64,000 nt of DNA from Branchinecta lynchi (Eukaryota > Arthropoda > Branchiopoda > Anostraca > Branchinectidae): NCBI GenBank assembly GCA_023053575.1, contig JAKZAP010000003.1:32184228-32248227 (forward strand), given 5' to 3'. The notes under the pieces are model-generated. The model saw only the letters and a list, made by a program, of their open reading frames with translations, ran no database searches and was not told the DNA's origin. Below are positions 33,061 to 45,349 of the stretch, one piece after another (the stretch's first letter is position 1; each line of letters begins with the position of its first letter). The position numbers and the translations under genes were made by a program.

Positions 33061-34219
33061 ATAAATTCATTCACAATAGAGACGCCGACGTTCTCGTCAG
33101 TGACCGAATGACATCTTGGACACTCGAGTTCCTGAACCTGTGTGGCGAGCTTCGGGGTTCACTGATGGTCTCGGGTTTTTTCTATGAGGCGCTTTAGGTG
33201 ACTGTTACCTAGCGCATAGCTCCTAAAGTAGCGTTTACACGGAAAAGAAATCCCGTCGAGTAGAAAGGAAAGAAAGAATAATAAAAAGTACAGCTAGCAT
33301 TTGAGAGCAGCAGTCACCAGTACTGATATAATAAATGATATCAAAAAAAATTTGTTGACTAGTGAATTTATTTTTGTCTGTTTTTCTGGTTTTAAGAATT
33401 ATTTTCTTCCCTCTGCGTGTAAACTTAATCTTGTCACCAAGACCGGATTATGTTCAAGTTTTCCTGTACTTATAAACGCTGCTTAACCAGAACATGCTCG
33501 GGAGGCAGGTTCAGGTTTTCAAACAACCCCGGCAAAACAAAAAGATAAAGATGAGAAAAACTTGTTTTTGGTTTTCAAGATTTTCGTCTGACCCCGCAAT
33601 CTTTCAAATCAAAGCGTTTTGCCCGAGTCTTCCCTTGCTGGGGACATTTGGGGCATATCACAACTAAGCTGCGAAGTCACCAGGAGATGGCGATACCAGA
33701 AAACACACCTGGCACTATATAGTGAGTAAAAACCAGAAGCCACCAGGAGTGCGACGCCATGCGGAGGTTTCGCCCGGAACGTTCCGCAGGGGAGGTTTTT
33801 CGGCCGGGACGTTTCTCAACTAAGGAGATGGTGAGATCAAATGCTCCTTATAAAGGAAATACCAGACACTAGTGAGTAAATCACAGAAACTACAAGGAGT
33901 GCGACGAACGCGTGTATGGAGGGAACCGAAGAGAAGGCAATAGATGCGTTCGGAAAATATATTTATAATTGCACAGAGTCCAAAAGGGGAACCAACAAAT
34001 TTGGCACATAGGAAAGAAACACCAATAGAAAAAAAACCTTGCACACTACAGGAATGGCTATTGATTGCGGTCGGCCATGCAGATTCAGAACGAGGGGTTT
34101 ATGAATCTTCTTGTCGGGAAAGGGATTTGAGTCCCTTAGAAATACACAATACAGAAAGCTCATGGTCCCTCGTTAGGGAATGACTAAAGTGGGAGATCAC
34201 ACAGTTTCGCAACATCATT

Positions 34220-34288
34220 TTACACGAAAAATTCGTATTTTCCAGCAAGCTGGTACTCCACTTCGGCTTGGTTGTACATTTCAATGTT
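34220..34288 (-). CDS. PLCB4: PLC-beta (PLCB4/norpA-like), last coding exon
   Basis: Acceptor TTCTTTTAG|AAC in phase 0, then 22 codons ending EYQLAGKYEFFV and TAA at 34220-34222. The phase matches the exon that ends at 37062. It completes the C-terminal tail. Tails differ among PLC-beta proteins and this one is not diagnostic by itself; the splice sites and phase carry the call. Confidence 0.7.
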   Translation of the reverse strand, partial: NIEMYNQAEVEYQLAGKYEFFV

Positions 34289-37061
34289 CTAAAAGAAAAG
34301 AACGGGTAAATAGAATAATTAAGAAACAAATAAGTCGGCTTGTTTGTTTCCTTTAATACAGTGAAAAAAGAAAGACATTTTCGGGGTTTTACTGACCAGC
34401 TAATTATCCGTCTAAGATGTCAAGCGAAGGGACACACAAAATTTTGAAAATTTTGGTTTCACTTCCGGTAACTGTAGTCATCAAATAATACTAAATTCCC
34501 CAAGTTGTACATCTAAACACGCAAATTTTACGAGTTTGAACAGTCTCTGTTTTGGTTTTACTTGCATTCCACCATACTGTCCGTCCGTATCGTTCTTCTG
34601 GTTTTAGTTGCATCCAGAGAATCCAGAGATGGGCGAATCCGAATCCGGATTTGTCTTTTTTGCCGGATTCGAATACGGATTAGAATCTTCTGCTTGTCAG
34701 GCTGGATTCGGATTCGGACCAAACCTTGAACCTTACGACTTAGGTCCAATTTATAATCTTTTCCCAATTTTTACACACTGTGATCAAGGTACTATGGTTA
34801 AAAAGCCCAAAATTCATTCCTGGTTGACGAGACGAAACTCATACTATAACAAGCACACATGAAAACTATCAGTGCTTTTTTGTTCTCTCGGATTTTTAAA
34901 CCACAACCTATATACATGATTAGATTTTTGTTACGGTCGGATTTGAATTCGGGTTTGATTCTGTGGATTCGGGTTCGGATTCGTACCTAGCCCTGAATTC
35001 AGATTAGAACACTTTCATAATCAGATTCGCCGACTCTGCCTCTGTTTAGGTTTTACTTGCATGTTATCATACTGTTTGTCGGTCCGCATCGTTCTTCTGG
35101 TTTCACTTGCATCTCACATTGTTTTTGTCCTGGATTTGGTTTGTTCGCCTGCAGTGCGATTGAAATATTCGAGGGATATTTAGCTGACCAATAAACTGCA
35201 AATACCGTATTTCTTCATTCATTATGAATGGTCAGTGTCGTGAATCCCCTTTTGTACCTTTTTATAATCACCGGGTTCGTAATCTTGCTTTCGCCGTAAA
35301 CCAGAAGCGTTTTTCCGAGACACAATACTCTTGATGACTATCTCTCTTTGCCGATGCGTAATCTCCGGCCTCTCTGGGTATCTAGCAGAAGAAATGCAGA
35401 TGTGGTATAACATCTGCTGCCAAAGATCGCGGTGATTGATTGACATAGGATTTTAGTCGTTGAGTTTGAGTCGTACGGACACGCTTACTCCTTCTTCCTG
35501 AGGATCGCTGGAGTGTCTTGAACTTAGTCATATAAAGTACTGTGGGCCATACACTTCTGAGTGTTTGTCGCGAAAACACGATTGTGTGCCACACTGAGCG
35601 TGTTCCACCTTACTTACTGTAGTTACTACACATGGTGTCACGAATTCTGTCTGTTTTCCGTCAAGGTTGGAACGAGTTTTCTATTTTCAAGCAGAATATC
35701 GTGCAATGGGTGAACCAGACCAATCACGTTACAGAGATGCGTGGTTACTACGCTCCCGAGCATGGTAAGCAAATAGTAACTATTAGTTACTATTTTTAGA
35801 AGGTTGGAAGGGTCAGCATAGTAAATTTTCGTGAGGATAGAACGGAAATAGTAACTAATAGTTACTATTGTTAGAAGGGTGGAATACGCTCACTGTCGAG
35901 CCACAAGTCGAAACTCATGGAAACGCCGTTTTGACTATTCTTGGGGCGGTAGTTTCAAATCTCTAAAAATAAAAATAAAATTCAGATAAAATCTCAACAA
36001 ATAGGACTTCAGGCTTCCGTCCTTACAATTCTGCGCAAAAAGGATCCTCAGGTTTACGTCTGCATGCTTGAGAAAGTAGCTAATTTTACTGTTTTGACAT
36101 TATTTTGCTGCAAAATTTGAATTTTCGCCATGAACGAGCCACAAAATTGACAATCACCTCATCAACTGTTTGTCGAATTCGAGCGACAAAGCGAGCCACA
36201 AAATCTTGTTGATCGCGGTGTGGGCCGCACAAAACACCGCGGAAACGCTCTTTTCGAGCCACAATTGGCCCACAAACGGTTTGTGGGAGCGGGAAAAACG
36301 CCTCAGATCACGCACTCGCGCGAAGAAAATGAAAGAAGTCTATTTTGTATTCAGTAGCGACTAGCGAGTGAACTGAGCCCAGAAGCAGTTAGACTTTTTG
36401 TTGATCGTTTTCTTTTGTATACGAACAAATATTAAATAGCGGTTTTATGTGGTGAACTTAGACACACTCGGTAAATTAGAACACTCACGATATTCAGCTT
36501 GGCTTTAAACCAAATATTTTTTTTACACAGCCGATAGGCCTTTGTAACTTTGAATCACTTATCTATTATTACTACTTCACTCCTTGTCCCTAACGTTCAT
36601 CCATTGTAATTTCTCAAATTTCGAACTTGATGTCTCATTTTTATCCACCACAACGCATTTTCCGTTTTTGGCTATTTTAAAGCAGATCAGGCTTCGCTTA
36701 TTGCTTTCTAGGAACTCATTGGTCAAAAAGACCGTACGAGCAACTTCCTCCATGTTTCTCATCAAGGATAAGGTGGCCAAGTGCGGCAGATATGCCGATG
36801 AGTTCTTTGATTTTTTTAAAAAAATTTTTAAGAAAAACAACACAGTTTCAAAGAAGTCATGTATGTCAAAATACTAGAATATGTAGATCAACTGCAACTA
36901 AAGTTTTTATAGGACGGCGGCTCACTGAGGCTTGTCCTGTTTCGTTCCAACCCAGAAATTAATAAAAATCAGCACCAAAACTTAACACATTTTAGTGATT
37001 TTTGTTTTTGGGGGGTTGGGGTAGAGCACATGAGGAACACCTGCGTCTAATAATTACTCAC
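34289..37061 (-). other. Last intron of the PLC-beta gene
   Basis: 2.8 kb. Holds a probable hAT MITE at 34624-34995 within a repeat (34556-35215) that shares CCGCATCGTTCTTCTGG-type blocks with 51470-51700. 35220-36570 and 36570-36990 show only unrecognised ORFs. A TAGTAACTAATAGTTACTATT inverted block lies near 35775 and again near 35850. Confidence 0.6.
34624..34995. mobile_element. Probable hAT MITE
   Basis: Left end CAGAGATGGGCGAATCC, right end GGATTCGTACCTAGCCCTG, i.e. CAG-type inverted ends with many GGATTCG/CGAATCC subterminal repeats. A truncated relative starts at 56138 with CAGAGATGGGCGAATCCG. I cannot find a matching 8-bp duplication, so the ends are tentative. Confidence 0.5.
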
Positions 37062-37308
37062 CAGCTGAATGTCCTTATCAAGGTCCTGCAGTTGTTTGGT
37101 ATGAGCTGCCTTCAATTTTTCCATCTCTCTGCTCTGCTTCATGGCGACGATCTTTCTTTCTTCAATAAACTTCTTCGTATTATTTTGATTCTTTTCCCTG
37201 AGCCTTCTCTCTTTCTCCGCTTTATTTCGCAACGTTTTGTCGTTGGCAACTTCCTTCGCAGTTTCGACGGCCATCTTGGCCTGCTTTGTTTTGAGATCCT
37301 TATTTTCT
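37062..37308 (-). CDS. PLCB4: PLC-beta C-terminal coiled-coil exon
   Basis: Acceptor AACAG|A (phase 2) and donor CTG|GTGAGT (phase 0). It encodes 82 residues, rich in Lys, Glu and Arg, with heptad-like spacing. Segments such as TLRNKAEKERRLREKNQNN and KKFIEERKIVAMKQSREME are the most conserved part of the PLCB4-type distal C-terminal domain. In this family that domain binds membranes and G-alpha-q. No stop in frame. Confidence 0.9.
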
Positions 37309-37368
37309 CTGTTGGAATAATAACATGTTATCCACAACACCAAGAAAAAGTCTTCTTCAACATTCCAA

Positions 37369-37794
37369 CCTTAAAGTTTAACCCAAAAGGGCTGGGATAG
37401 GACAATCTAGTTACCCAAAGGGCTGGGATAGGGCAATCTAGTTACCCATCACTTATTCATAGTGGAATTTCCGTGAGATATGTGGTACCTCTATGCTCTT
37501 GTATTTTTGTTGTATGCCTTACGAGAAAGATTTATGATTTTTTTGTTTGTTTAGGCCCTTAGCGATCTTCCCTAAACTCACCACTGCCCACTGAAAACCT
37601 GCGTTTGTATTGAGATTAAACTTTCCCGCGTCATAGTAGAATTTTCTTTGTTGGGACGACAGCAGATTTTCTGAACGTCATAACTAGAGTAGGTATTGAA
37701 AAAAAAAAAAAAATCCCTTTGCAGAATCCAAATAATTCAGTGTATTCAATTAAATGACACAAAATAATTTGGTTTTTCAGTTAAACTTTAAAGG
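37369..37794. mobile_element. MITE with CTTAAAGTTTAACC termini, copy 1
   Basis: Ends CCTTAAAGTTTAACCCAAAAG and TTTTTCAGTTAAACTTTAAAGG. A 30-bp internal segment (GGGCTGGGATAGGACAATC) is tandemly duplicated at 37388-37440. Another related pair of ends flanks about 38099-38627. Non-coding. Confidence 0.7.
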
Positions 37795-38098
37795 ACATGT
37801 CGTACTTATGGTACTAATTTTATTCATTCTACTTCGGTAGCATTTCAATCCATTATCGCTCCCGAGATTGTACACTTCATACGTGTATCCTATCTCCTCA
37901 TTAGAAGTACGCAGATTGTCACGCTTGCCAGGTTTGTTCTTTCTACGTGAGGTATCGGGCTCCCGATCATGGTTTCCTAGAAGCTTATTGGCCAGAAGAG
38001 CGGTGATGCACATTTGCCGCGTTTCACGTCCAAAGCAAGGGACACGTAAAGAGGCTGAAAGCAGCTGAAGCCTGTGTAATTTGCTTAGAGCAGAGCTA

Positions 38099-38627
38099 AT
38101 TTTAAAGTTCAACGGAAAAGTCAACTCAATTTTTAATCATTTAACTGAATACACTGCATTATTTGAATCCTGTCAAGGGATTTCTTAATTTTCCACTATT
38201 TGCTCTATATATCTACTACGACGCGGAAAATCTGAATCTCAATAAAAACGTGGCTTTTCAATGGCCAGTGATCTGCTCGTGGAAGGTAGCCCACTGCGTG
38301 AACACTTATTTTACATAAATCGTTTTCGTCAAGCATACAACACAGGTTCAAGCGTGTTTACAAGTTACAAGTGTTTTAAACTGTTTTTTTTACTTCCGCT
38401 GTTATTTTGTTATCGACAAGAATATTAAGGTAAAATAAAGTGAATTTGAATTTGAATAGAGGTACCACAAATCCGACAGTCCACTATACGTAAACCGATT
38501 ATTCGCGAATAGCGGAGCAAAGAAGTAATGCATTTTCATCGGATCTTAAGGCCTGTTTAAGCGAATAAGTGATGGGTCACTAGATTGTCAAATCTGAGGC
38601 CTTTTCGGTTAAACTTTAAAGTAGTAT
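38099..38627. mobile_element. MITE with CTTAAAGTTTAACC termini, copy 3
   Basis: Ends TTTTAAAGTTCAACGGAAAAG and CTTTTCGGTTAAACTTTAAAG. An AAGGTAAAATAAAGTGAA tail near 38428-38450 suggests that a retroelement 3' end has inserted inside. Confidence 0.5.
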
Positions 38628-38733
38628 AATCGTCTCAGAATATCTTAGTAGAAACAATATGTAGTGCGAGGTGCCCGTTTAAGGCTTTTTCGTACAATTC
38701 TCTATACCAATAACAATATTTGGGTTTGGGCAG

Positions 38734-39050
38734 ATACCATCCTGATGAAAAATTTATCTCAAAATAGTACTATGAAGTAGTACGAAAAAGTAGCATGCAG
38801 TACTACGATGCTACTACATGCTTCTACTTCAAGGCTACCGTGTTACTGCATACTACTATATGCTACTATTAGCAAGACCGGATGCTACTATGGCAAGACA
38901 GGTTGCTACTGGATACTACTACATAAGATTGGACCAGTCTGGGGCACATTAAATGATAGTATTCTTTGCTATTACATAGTATTACATGCAACGTTTTCGT
39001 ACTACTACCATACTACTACGCAGGCTACAAATTTTTCATCGGGATGGTAT
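38734..39050. mobile_element. MITE with TACCCGATG-like termini, copy 2
   Basis: Ends ATACCATCCTGATGAAAAATTT and AAATTTTTCATCGGGATGGTAT. The interior is long runs of CTACTA/TAGTA steps. It abuts, or is nested in, the GGTATCTGATACCAC element that continues to 39579. Confidence 0.6.
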
Positions 39051-39579
39051 CTGATACCACAGTCTAAATTCGTTTTTGGAATTATCGTGGTGTCTGATAC
39101 CACGGTCAAAAGGTGTTTTTGTAGTTTATTCAGATATTCCGATACCACGGTCCGACCGTGGTAACTGATCGTGTTATCCGAAAAAGTCATCTCACTTTCA
39201 TAAATTTTTGTCAAATTGGTGGGTAAATATTCTTTGAGCCCAAGCTGACTTTGAAACATATCTTCAAATGACCCTGAAGATTGACAGCCTGACGAGGACC
39301 CTGCCAAGAAGGGCCGACATATCGCTGATGAAGAATCGTAGCTGACGTATCCATTGTATACATTATTAGAACAAACTGGTGGGAAAAAAGTTTGGCACTT
39401 AGTGATGTGACTGAATATCAGTTTTTCTTTTGGGATGACTTCGAAAAGCGCGATTTTCGGCAATTGTTGTTTTTGCAAAGCAACCGTGGTATCAGATACC
39501 ACGGTAACTGCAAAAATGAATAATTGCAGGTCAAGTTACCGTGGTAGCAGATACCATGGTGTCTGCAAAAACGCAACTA
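39041..39579. mobile_element. MITE with TAGTTGCGT termini, copy 3, with nested insertion
   Basis: The right end GTCTGCAAAAACGCAACTA is intact. The left end is obscured by the neighbouring MITE. Internal CCGTGGTATC palindromes are as in the other two copies. The 39224-39371 fold-back insert splits it. Confidence 0.6.
39224..39371. mobile_element. Fold-back retroposed element with 12-bp duplication, copy 3
   Basis: CAAATTGGTGGG at 39212-39223 and CAAACTGGTGGG at 39372-39383 (one mismatch). The left part is an inverted tail (AATATTCTTTGAGCCC) and the rest carries CTGACGAGGACCC...GGGCCGACA, where the hammerhead GAAA has become GACA. Confidence 0.7.
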
Positions 39580-39615
39580 ATATCGCAGTTCTTCAACTTC
39601 AAGCAAAAACACTTT

Positions 39616-40110
39616 TTCTGGCACTTGCATCGATGCTCTTGCAGCGACCGCTTTTCCGTCGGTCCGTCAGGTGGTCGCGAGTTCGGATACTTGTAGACAT
39701 AGGACAATGAAGCTTGGCAGGTACAAGGACTGGACAGATTTACTTAGAAACCGCCACTTTTCAGATCCGACCATTCTGAGGGGAGTAGATATTAAGGCAT
39801 GCAAAACTTTCAAACGGTTGATGAGGTCTGAATGAAACTTGGTAATTGACAAGACTAACCCACCCCTTTTATATATTCTATTTCAAGGACGGATCGGATC
39901 CAACTATACTGAGGGGTTCGGGAGAGGGGACTGGAAATCTTGCTGCACGCTTAGAGTGAAGGATCGGGACATAAGTCGGCCCGGCACTGTGGGGAGAAGT
40001 GGATGTGGGGTCCCGGAAGTCGAGTGATCGCGAGTTCGGGTAACTTCAGATGCGTCAGGAGGAGAAACGAAGACTCAAGAGTTAAGCAATGAGCGTGACT
40101 TTTTTGCCTA
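39616..40110 (+). repeat. Family A element fragment
   Basis: Begins TTCTGGCACTTGCATC and contains CCGTCGGTCCGTC, CAATGAAGCTTGGCAGG, GATCCGACC and GGATCGGATCC landmarks of family A. No matching end found before the TTAA element at 40170. Confidence 0.55.
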
Positions 40111-40169
40111 ATCTCGCATCGAAACGTTACAGAAGTGTACCGAGTTTTCTATAAAGAGTATTTTCTTAG

Positions 40170-40537
40170 AGGACCTGTCTTACCTATAATACTAACGCAA
40201 CCTACTTCCATAATCACTTCATATATTTCTAAACCCGGAGACCCCAATTTCGTACGGTACATTCTAACCCTCTAATAAAACAAGGCTGAGTTTTATCACT
40301 TGCCGTGGTTTGCTACCATCGATGCGTATCGCGCTGTCGACGGTTGTTTGCGAGAAGTTTTTTCGTCAGAAATACCGGTTTTGTAAAAGTTTTCCCTGTT
40401 TTCGCTGTAAGTCAACGGGTCTCGGAAAAGGATTAACAGCCAAAACTGTGGGTTATATGTTGAAAGCACAGCCTAGTTTCAAAGTATTCAAATATTTCAA
40501 AACACTGCAAGTTGAGTAGTAAACTGCGAGAGGTCCT
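40170..40537. mobile_element. TTAA-flanked MITE, family 2 copy 2 (empty site of the hAT MITE)
   Basis: Starts AGGACCTGTCTTACCTATAA and ends GAGAGGTCCT before TTAA at 40538-40541. It is colinear with 12760-13907 except that the 763-bp hAT insert and the second TTCCATAA are absent. Its right TTAA is shared with the next MITE. Confidence 0.7.
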
Positions 40538-40541
40538 TTAA

Positions 40542-40967
40542 AGGACACCTGAATGAAGAGTACCAATTATCATCCCTATCTGTATGACTTCCGTTAACAT
40601 TGCCTGCAGAAAACCCAATCCAAATACGAAATAGTGTTTCCAAGCTATGATTTTTGCTCCATTTTGCATCTGTCCTTATTTCAGTACCGAACTATGTTAG
40701 AATGAAAAAATGTCTCCAATGGAATATTTTTTAACCAGTTAAGCCCAAATATATATCTAGAAGAAATTCCAATACGATCCGGCCAGCGCTGTACAAGATT
40801 TGAATGAATTGCGCTTTTTGTCTTGGAGTCTGCATGTGCAAACCTCCAGAAATGAAAATCCCTATTTTGAAAACGTCACGCTCAGGAGAAGAATGCTCTC
40901 CATGGCCATGTCTGTAAATGCATTCTCCGTGGTGTGTTCAAGTATGGTTTCATTGTTCAGGTGTCCT
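40542..40967. mobile_element. TTAA MITE, family 3 copy 1
   Basis: Perfect inverted ends AGGACACCTGAA and TTCAGGTGTCCT, flanked by TTAA at 40538-40541 and 40968-40971. 426 bp. It is nearly identical in sequence to 46479-46917, so insertion was recent. Non-coding; piggyBac-type by its target. Confidence 0.85.
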
Positions 40968-41026
40968 TTAAGATTTCTACCCCCCTAAAAAGATATATTG
41001 GAAATAACATTTAAACATAAACCTAC

Positions 41027-41230
41027 TTATCAAACTTGACCTCCAATGACTTGATCTGCGCCTGCTGTGCGGCCTCCATTAAGGTCTTCATAATATCTTT
41101 CTGATTTGATAGTTGCTCTTTCAAAAGTGTCCATTCTTCTTTAAGCTGCGTTCCCACCATCGTTGACCACTCTGCTGTTTGTTCTTTGATTAGCTCTTTA
41201 ACTGCTGGCTCGTTTACCAATTCCTCGCTC
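41027..41230 (-). CDS. PLCB4: PLC-beta C-terminal coiled-coil exon
   Basis: Acceptor ATTTCAG|G (phase 2) and donor GATAA|GTAGGT (phase 2). It encodes VKELIKEQTAEWSTMVGTQL and then KEQLSNQKDIMKTLMEAAQQ, a helical stretch without Pro or Gly, except one near the middle. In PLC-beta proteins this is the distal coiled coil; 'EQT.EWS.M' is characteristic of the PLCB4 side of the family. Both neighbouring phases agree. Confidence 0.88.
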
Positions 41231-41831
41231 CTGAAATTATAATAGATAGATAGATAGATATTTATTAACACTGGAAGCCCTAAAGGGCCATGGTTAATAC
41301 AAATACAGAAAAAAAGAAAGAAGAACTAACTCCAATAACAATAATTTCCTAATTAATCCAACAAATAAATTTCACATAATATAATCCAATACACACCCCT
41401 TTCTTCCTAACTCACCTTCCAAAAAATGTTCTGTATGTGCCATGCCCAAACTAGCCAACCTTCCCAAAACCTTCCACAACCTTCCACAAAGTTTATATCC
41501 TTCAAAATAATCTCCGCCCATTCATCCCTTTCAAAACTCCCTGGGTAAATTTCCTGCCTCAACTCTTTTAACTCTTTACAAAATTCAGATTCGGATATTT
41601 TTTACTTCACCAAAAAAACACAACTACATCATACAAAAAATTCAACAACCACATAAAAGACAAAAATTCTTTGGGTGGCTGTATCTTCTAACCACCTTTT
41701 AACATAAGCATAACTCCTACTCCTACTAGAAAGGATGTTTCCACGATGAAATGGCTCAGAAATATCCTTTTTCAAAAATACCATTACTTTCCTGTGAAAT
41801 TAGTGGTTTTCTTGTTAGCGCTTGTCGACTC

Positions 41832-42255
41832 TATAGGCGTATTCTCGCCGTTCCCCGAGGACTCTTCGGGGAATCGAAAGGAATGGCAAGAATAGAGGGA
41901 GTCACTCCACGCGGACTACGCGTACAGAAACAGCGAGAACACGCGAAATACTTCCAAAATGGATTTTGTTCGAAATAAAATATGCAGTTGACAAAATAAG
42001 TCTAGATCCACTTTATTTTTGGTTTTGTTTATTCTGATTATTTTTAATTAATTTTATATTGCGCCAACACCAGCAAAAATTTACCCCCCCCCCCCGAACC
42101 TGAAATGGAGTCCTTTTTGATGATGGTGATGATAATCGGAGGATTCTCCGTCCGTGGGGACTAGCGAGAATACTGGGAGTGAGTCCCCGGGACAAACAAA
42201 AACGCGGGGACTCCGCAAGTGGAGTCCTCGGGGAACGGCGAGAAAACGCCTTATA
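41832..42255. mobile_element. MITE with TATAGGCGTTTTCTCGCCG termini
   Basis: Ends TATAGGCGTATTCTCGCCG and CGGCGAGAAAACGCCTTATA extend inward over CCCCGAGGACTC for about 33 bp. 424 bp, TA at the borders. The interior has a poly-C run at 42085-42095 and repeated GGAGTCCCCG blocks. No ORF of interest. Confidence 0.75.
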
Positions 42256-43669
42256 TTATCTTACCGCTCTCCGACTAAGCGGCTGGATGCAAAATATTTG
42301 AAAACTGAACGCGCCGTGATTAAATGATTACAAAGCCCTAGTCAACGTCATCCTGGAGAAGAAAATCTACCACTACAGGCGATTACAGTGGTCACCGGCC
42401 CTACCCAAAAGAAAGGCCGAAAGGGACCGACGACAACGTTGGACCCAGTGGCTCTACATTTCTTGGATTGGATTAAAAAGTGGGTCGACCAAGCAAGTCC
42501 AAAGCAGAAGAAAACCCCGATGACCTACCACGTCTTCCAGAGCGAAAAACAGCCCTTCGAAGCTTTTCAAGTCCTTAGGCGTTGCGTTGACTGGCAAAAC
42601 GTGGCTGGGCCGAAAAAGTGCTAAAACGTCGTCGTAGATATAAAACGAAACAATGGCGAAAGGTGGGGTTTCAGAAGCTTATATTTCCAGAAGGGCACTA
42701 CTAATAATAAAAAAGACATAATAAGCAAGAGGGATCCTTTAATAGCTTGCGTTCTACATGCTAGCCTTGGATCGTGATTCACACAAATTACAAATTACAC
42801 AATTACATAAATGACATTTCATCTATACGTACAACTTATGAATATCATTTAACCTAACTGGAATTAAAACATTGGGTGGATGAAAACATTACTTTGAAGC
42901 TTCTCACATTCTTCTGTGTAAAAGAATTGTAGGCGGATCTTGAAGCTTTTGGTGAAGATGACGTTGCGTGACCGGAAAAACTCGACTAGGCCGAAAAAGC
43001 GGTCAAAAGCCGCGAGTACAAAACACAAGGACGGGGAAAAGCGGGGATTTCCGAAGCCTGTAATCCCATAAGGGATTATATGCTAGAGATAATAAAGAAG
43101 GCAGTCGAATAAGTAAGTGGGTCCTCTAAAGTTCAATGGGCACATCAAACTACCCCAATCCCACTCTGTAACAACCTAGGCTTACCAACAATGCTTACCC
43201 GTAACTAGATCAGCAGCTTTTTCAGCAGTTTCCTCTCTGTGATATTTCAAAGCGTAATTTTTTTAGCCAGTACATGCTCAATTTACTAGCTTGGACAAAG
43301 ATAAAAGTGATGTTTCTTATAATACTTAGTAGACCTTTATTTTATACATAAACCAGCTTAATATAATTCAGATTTGAATAGATTATTTGCTTTTTAATGA
43401 TTTTTGTAGCTATGTTATTTTTTATAAGCTTATTGCATAATCTGGTACGTTTTATAAAGCAAGTTAATCAAGCTTCACAACACTGTTCCACAAAGAAAAA
43501 CTTTAATATTTACTTTAAGCCATGGAACTTGTGATGAAACACTAGAACAATCAGGTAAACTGCATCTGCGGCTTGACTTTGGTGACATCTCAAATAAATC
43601 ATTTTCTGTCAAGCATCGCTGGGAGTTTTTGAATTTCCTGCCATGATATCCCAGCTCCTAAGATTTGGA

Positions 43670-43990
43670 TCGCCTAAATGCCAGAGAGGTAGAGACAAGG
43701 GATAACAAGAAAACGGCCGATTTTCGTAGCGCCTTCCAAAGGATGTCGGAATTGTTTATTTGTGAAGCATTTAATACAAAGTAAAGCATTAGAAGTATCC
43801 ATTGTGCTTTAACTGTTCTTTTCTGGATTAGCTCCAGTCTGCTCATTTGTAAAGCCGGGATGCTGCACATGGCAGCAGTATTTAAAGGTAATTGTTTCGA
43901 ATGTAAATCTCCTCTGGACCAAGAAATCTGTTCTAGAGTGTCCGACATCGGTAGTATTCCATGAAGAAAGGGCGAGAAAAGAATAAATAC
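43670..43990 (-). pseudogene. Possible reverse transcriptase relic
   Basis: The 112-codon frame contains RLELIQKRTVKAQWILL, which resembles the '.LE.IQKRA....' segment of the retroelement ORFs at 44.7 and 49.5 kb. The rest is not alignable by eye. Could be chance. Confidence 0.25.
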
Positions 43991-44092
43991 AGGCACAGGC
44001 TATAGATGTTACTTTAGCATACCATTTCCGTAGTGTATTTTATTTGTTTTTTTTTGGAGATGGTAAAACAACAAAATATATTTTGCACTTAC

Positions 44093-44270
44093 TTTTTCCC
44101 CTTGCAGATCTTTTCAATTGCTGCTATCTGATTTTTCTGGATTGTCAATTTATCTTTCTGCTGTTTCCTTTTCATGGTTTCAAAGTCCTTCTGATGTTTC
44201 TTCGTCGCCTTGCCATAATTCTTATCATTCCGCAAGCTTTCAAGGTTGATTGGATCAAACTTCGTATCCT
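44093..44270 (-). CDS. PLCB4: PLC-beta linker/coiled-coil exon
   Basis: Acceptor ATTTGCAG|AG (phase 1) and donor GAAAAA|GTAAGT (phase 2). It encodes EDTKFDPINLESLRNDKNYG and then KKHQKDFETMKRKQQKDKL with IQKNQIAAIEKICKGK. This is the start of the C-terminal coiled coil, where PLC-beta proteins have 'K..K..KEL..L.KKH.K......K'. Phase matches exons on both sides. Confidence 0.85.
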
Positions 44271-44582
44271 CTGCAAATGATATAGTGAATCAACAAAGTA
44301 TTCACCCGTATGTTCACGACCCAGATGTCACTTTCCTCCGAGTTGATAAAGTGAAAATTTTCTATACTGAAATAATGCATATAGCGCATAATATACTGCA
44401 TAAAATAACAGAAAAATTTAAGGTATAAAATACAGAAAAAAAATATATAATGCATTATAAAGCATATAATGCATACAATACAGAAACAAAAAAAAATCTG
44501 TCATCGCCCCAATCGTGCTGCAAAATCAGCGGCCATGTCAAAACTTAAATCTCAGGACTAGTTTTCCCTACAGTAGTATCTA

Positions 44583-45336
44583 TAGAATAGAATAAGAATA
44601 GAATTTTATTTTTCAGAAGTATCTGTCACAGCGTTACCGCCGAATTTGACCTTTTCGTCATACAAAATGAGGAATCACATAACACTTTGTCACGAAGGTA
44701 AAAAAAACACTAAAAAGGACTAACTTATCGGTTATTGTACAACTCAACAAATGCTGGAACAAAACTCCTTCTATATCTTTCGTGAAGAGGGGCCACAGGG
44801 GCTAGTTTAGGGATTTTCTGGGATTTCTCCCGCTGGGGTCTAGTACGTACAGGAGAATAGGGGGGTGGGAGAATATAACGTAATCGGGGAACAGATAGGG
44901 TTTTGATACCGAAATCGATGCTAAGGCGAGTTCGTCTCTCTTCCAGGGTAGCGAGTTTGAACCTTTTTAGTAGGTAACTGTAGGGCACTTTACCCTCCCC
45001 GTTAATAATCATGAGGGCCCTTTTTTGAATGTTCTCGATACGGTATGTGTGTTCTGAAGAGAGCCCGAAGTGCCAGACAGGACAAGCGTATTCAAGAATA
45101 GGTCTGATAAAACTAACGTAAATTTGAAGGAGGTCTTTAGGAGGGCAAGAAAATTTTATAAGTAGTTTCAAAACGGCAATACAGGGGGAGGCTTGTTTTA
45201 AAATATTTTTGATGTGGGCATCCCATTTTAGATCATTGGTTAAAGTAACTCCGAGTAGTTTAATTTTTTTAACGGAGATTTCTGGGGGAATGGGGTCAAG
45301 AAAGGCTGGGGTAGATTTTAAAAAGTTAATTGTCAT
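44583..45336 (-). pseudogene. 5'-truncated CR1/RTE-like retrotransposon: RT C-terminus
   Basis: A 203-codon frame reads from KLLGVTLTNDLKWDAHIKN through SFIRPILEYACPVWHFGL and IQKRALMII to a tail after FVPAFVELYNNR. These are the thumb and C-terminal segments of non-LTR reverse transcriptases. The catalytic palm (YADD) and endonuclease are absent. The 3' end, at the low coordinate, is an ATTCTATTCTTATTCTATTC-type tail. The ORF itself is intact, so truncation occurred at insertion. Confidence 0.8.
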
Positions 45337-45349
45337 AATTGAAAATGTA

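Larger units (their letters stand above)
30398..34219. other. Intergenic region between the PLC-beta gene and the bark-like gene
   Basis: Both flanking genes are on the minus strand, so this holds the PLC 3' flank and the bark-like promoter region. I see no clear TATA box. A retroelement relic is at 31490-31985, and a family B fragment at 32895-33060. 32000-32880 contains a T/C-rich stretch with TTCG repeats and an AAATAAATAAATAAAG tail near 32800. Nothing recognised in 33070-34200 apart from a diverged short repeat (CACCAGGAG..GCGACG near 33740 and 33890). Confidence 0.6.
41231..44092 (-). other. Intron of the PLC-beta gene
   Basis: Starts (on the plus strand) with a (GATA)n run at 41247-41262 followed by a segment that looks like the tail of a non-LTR element. 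A MITE is at 41832-42255. 42256-43650 shows nothing firm. A weak reverse transcriptase-like relic is at 43670-43990. Confidence 0.6.
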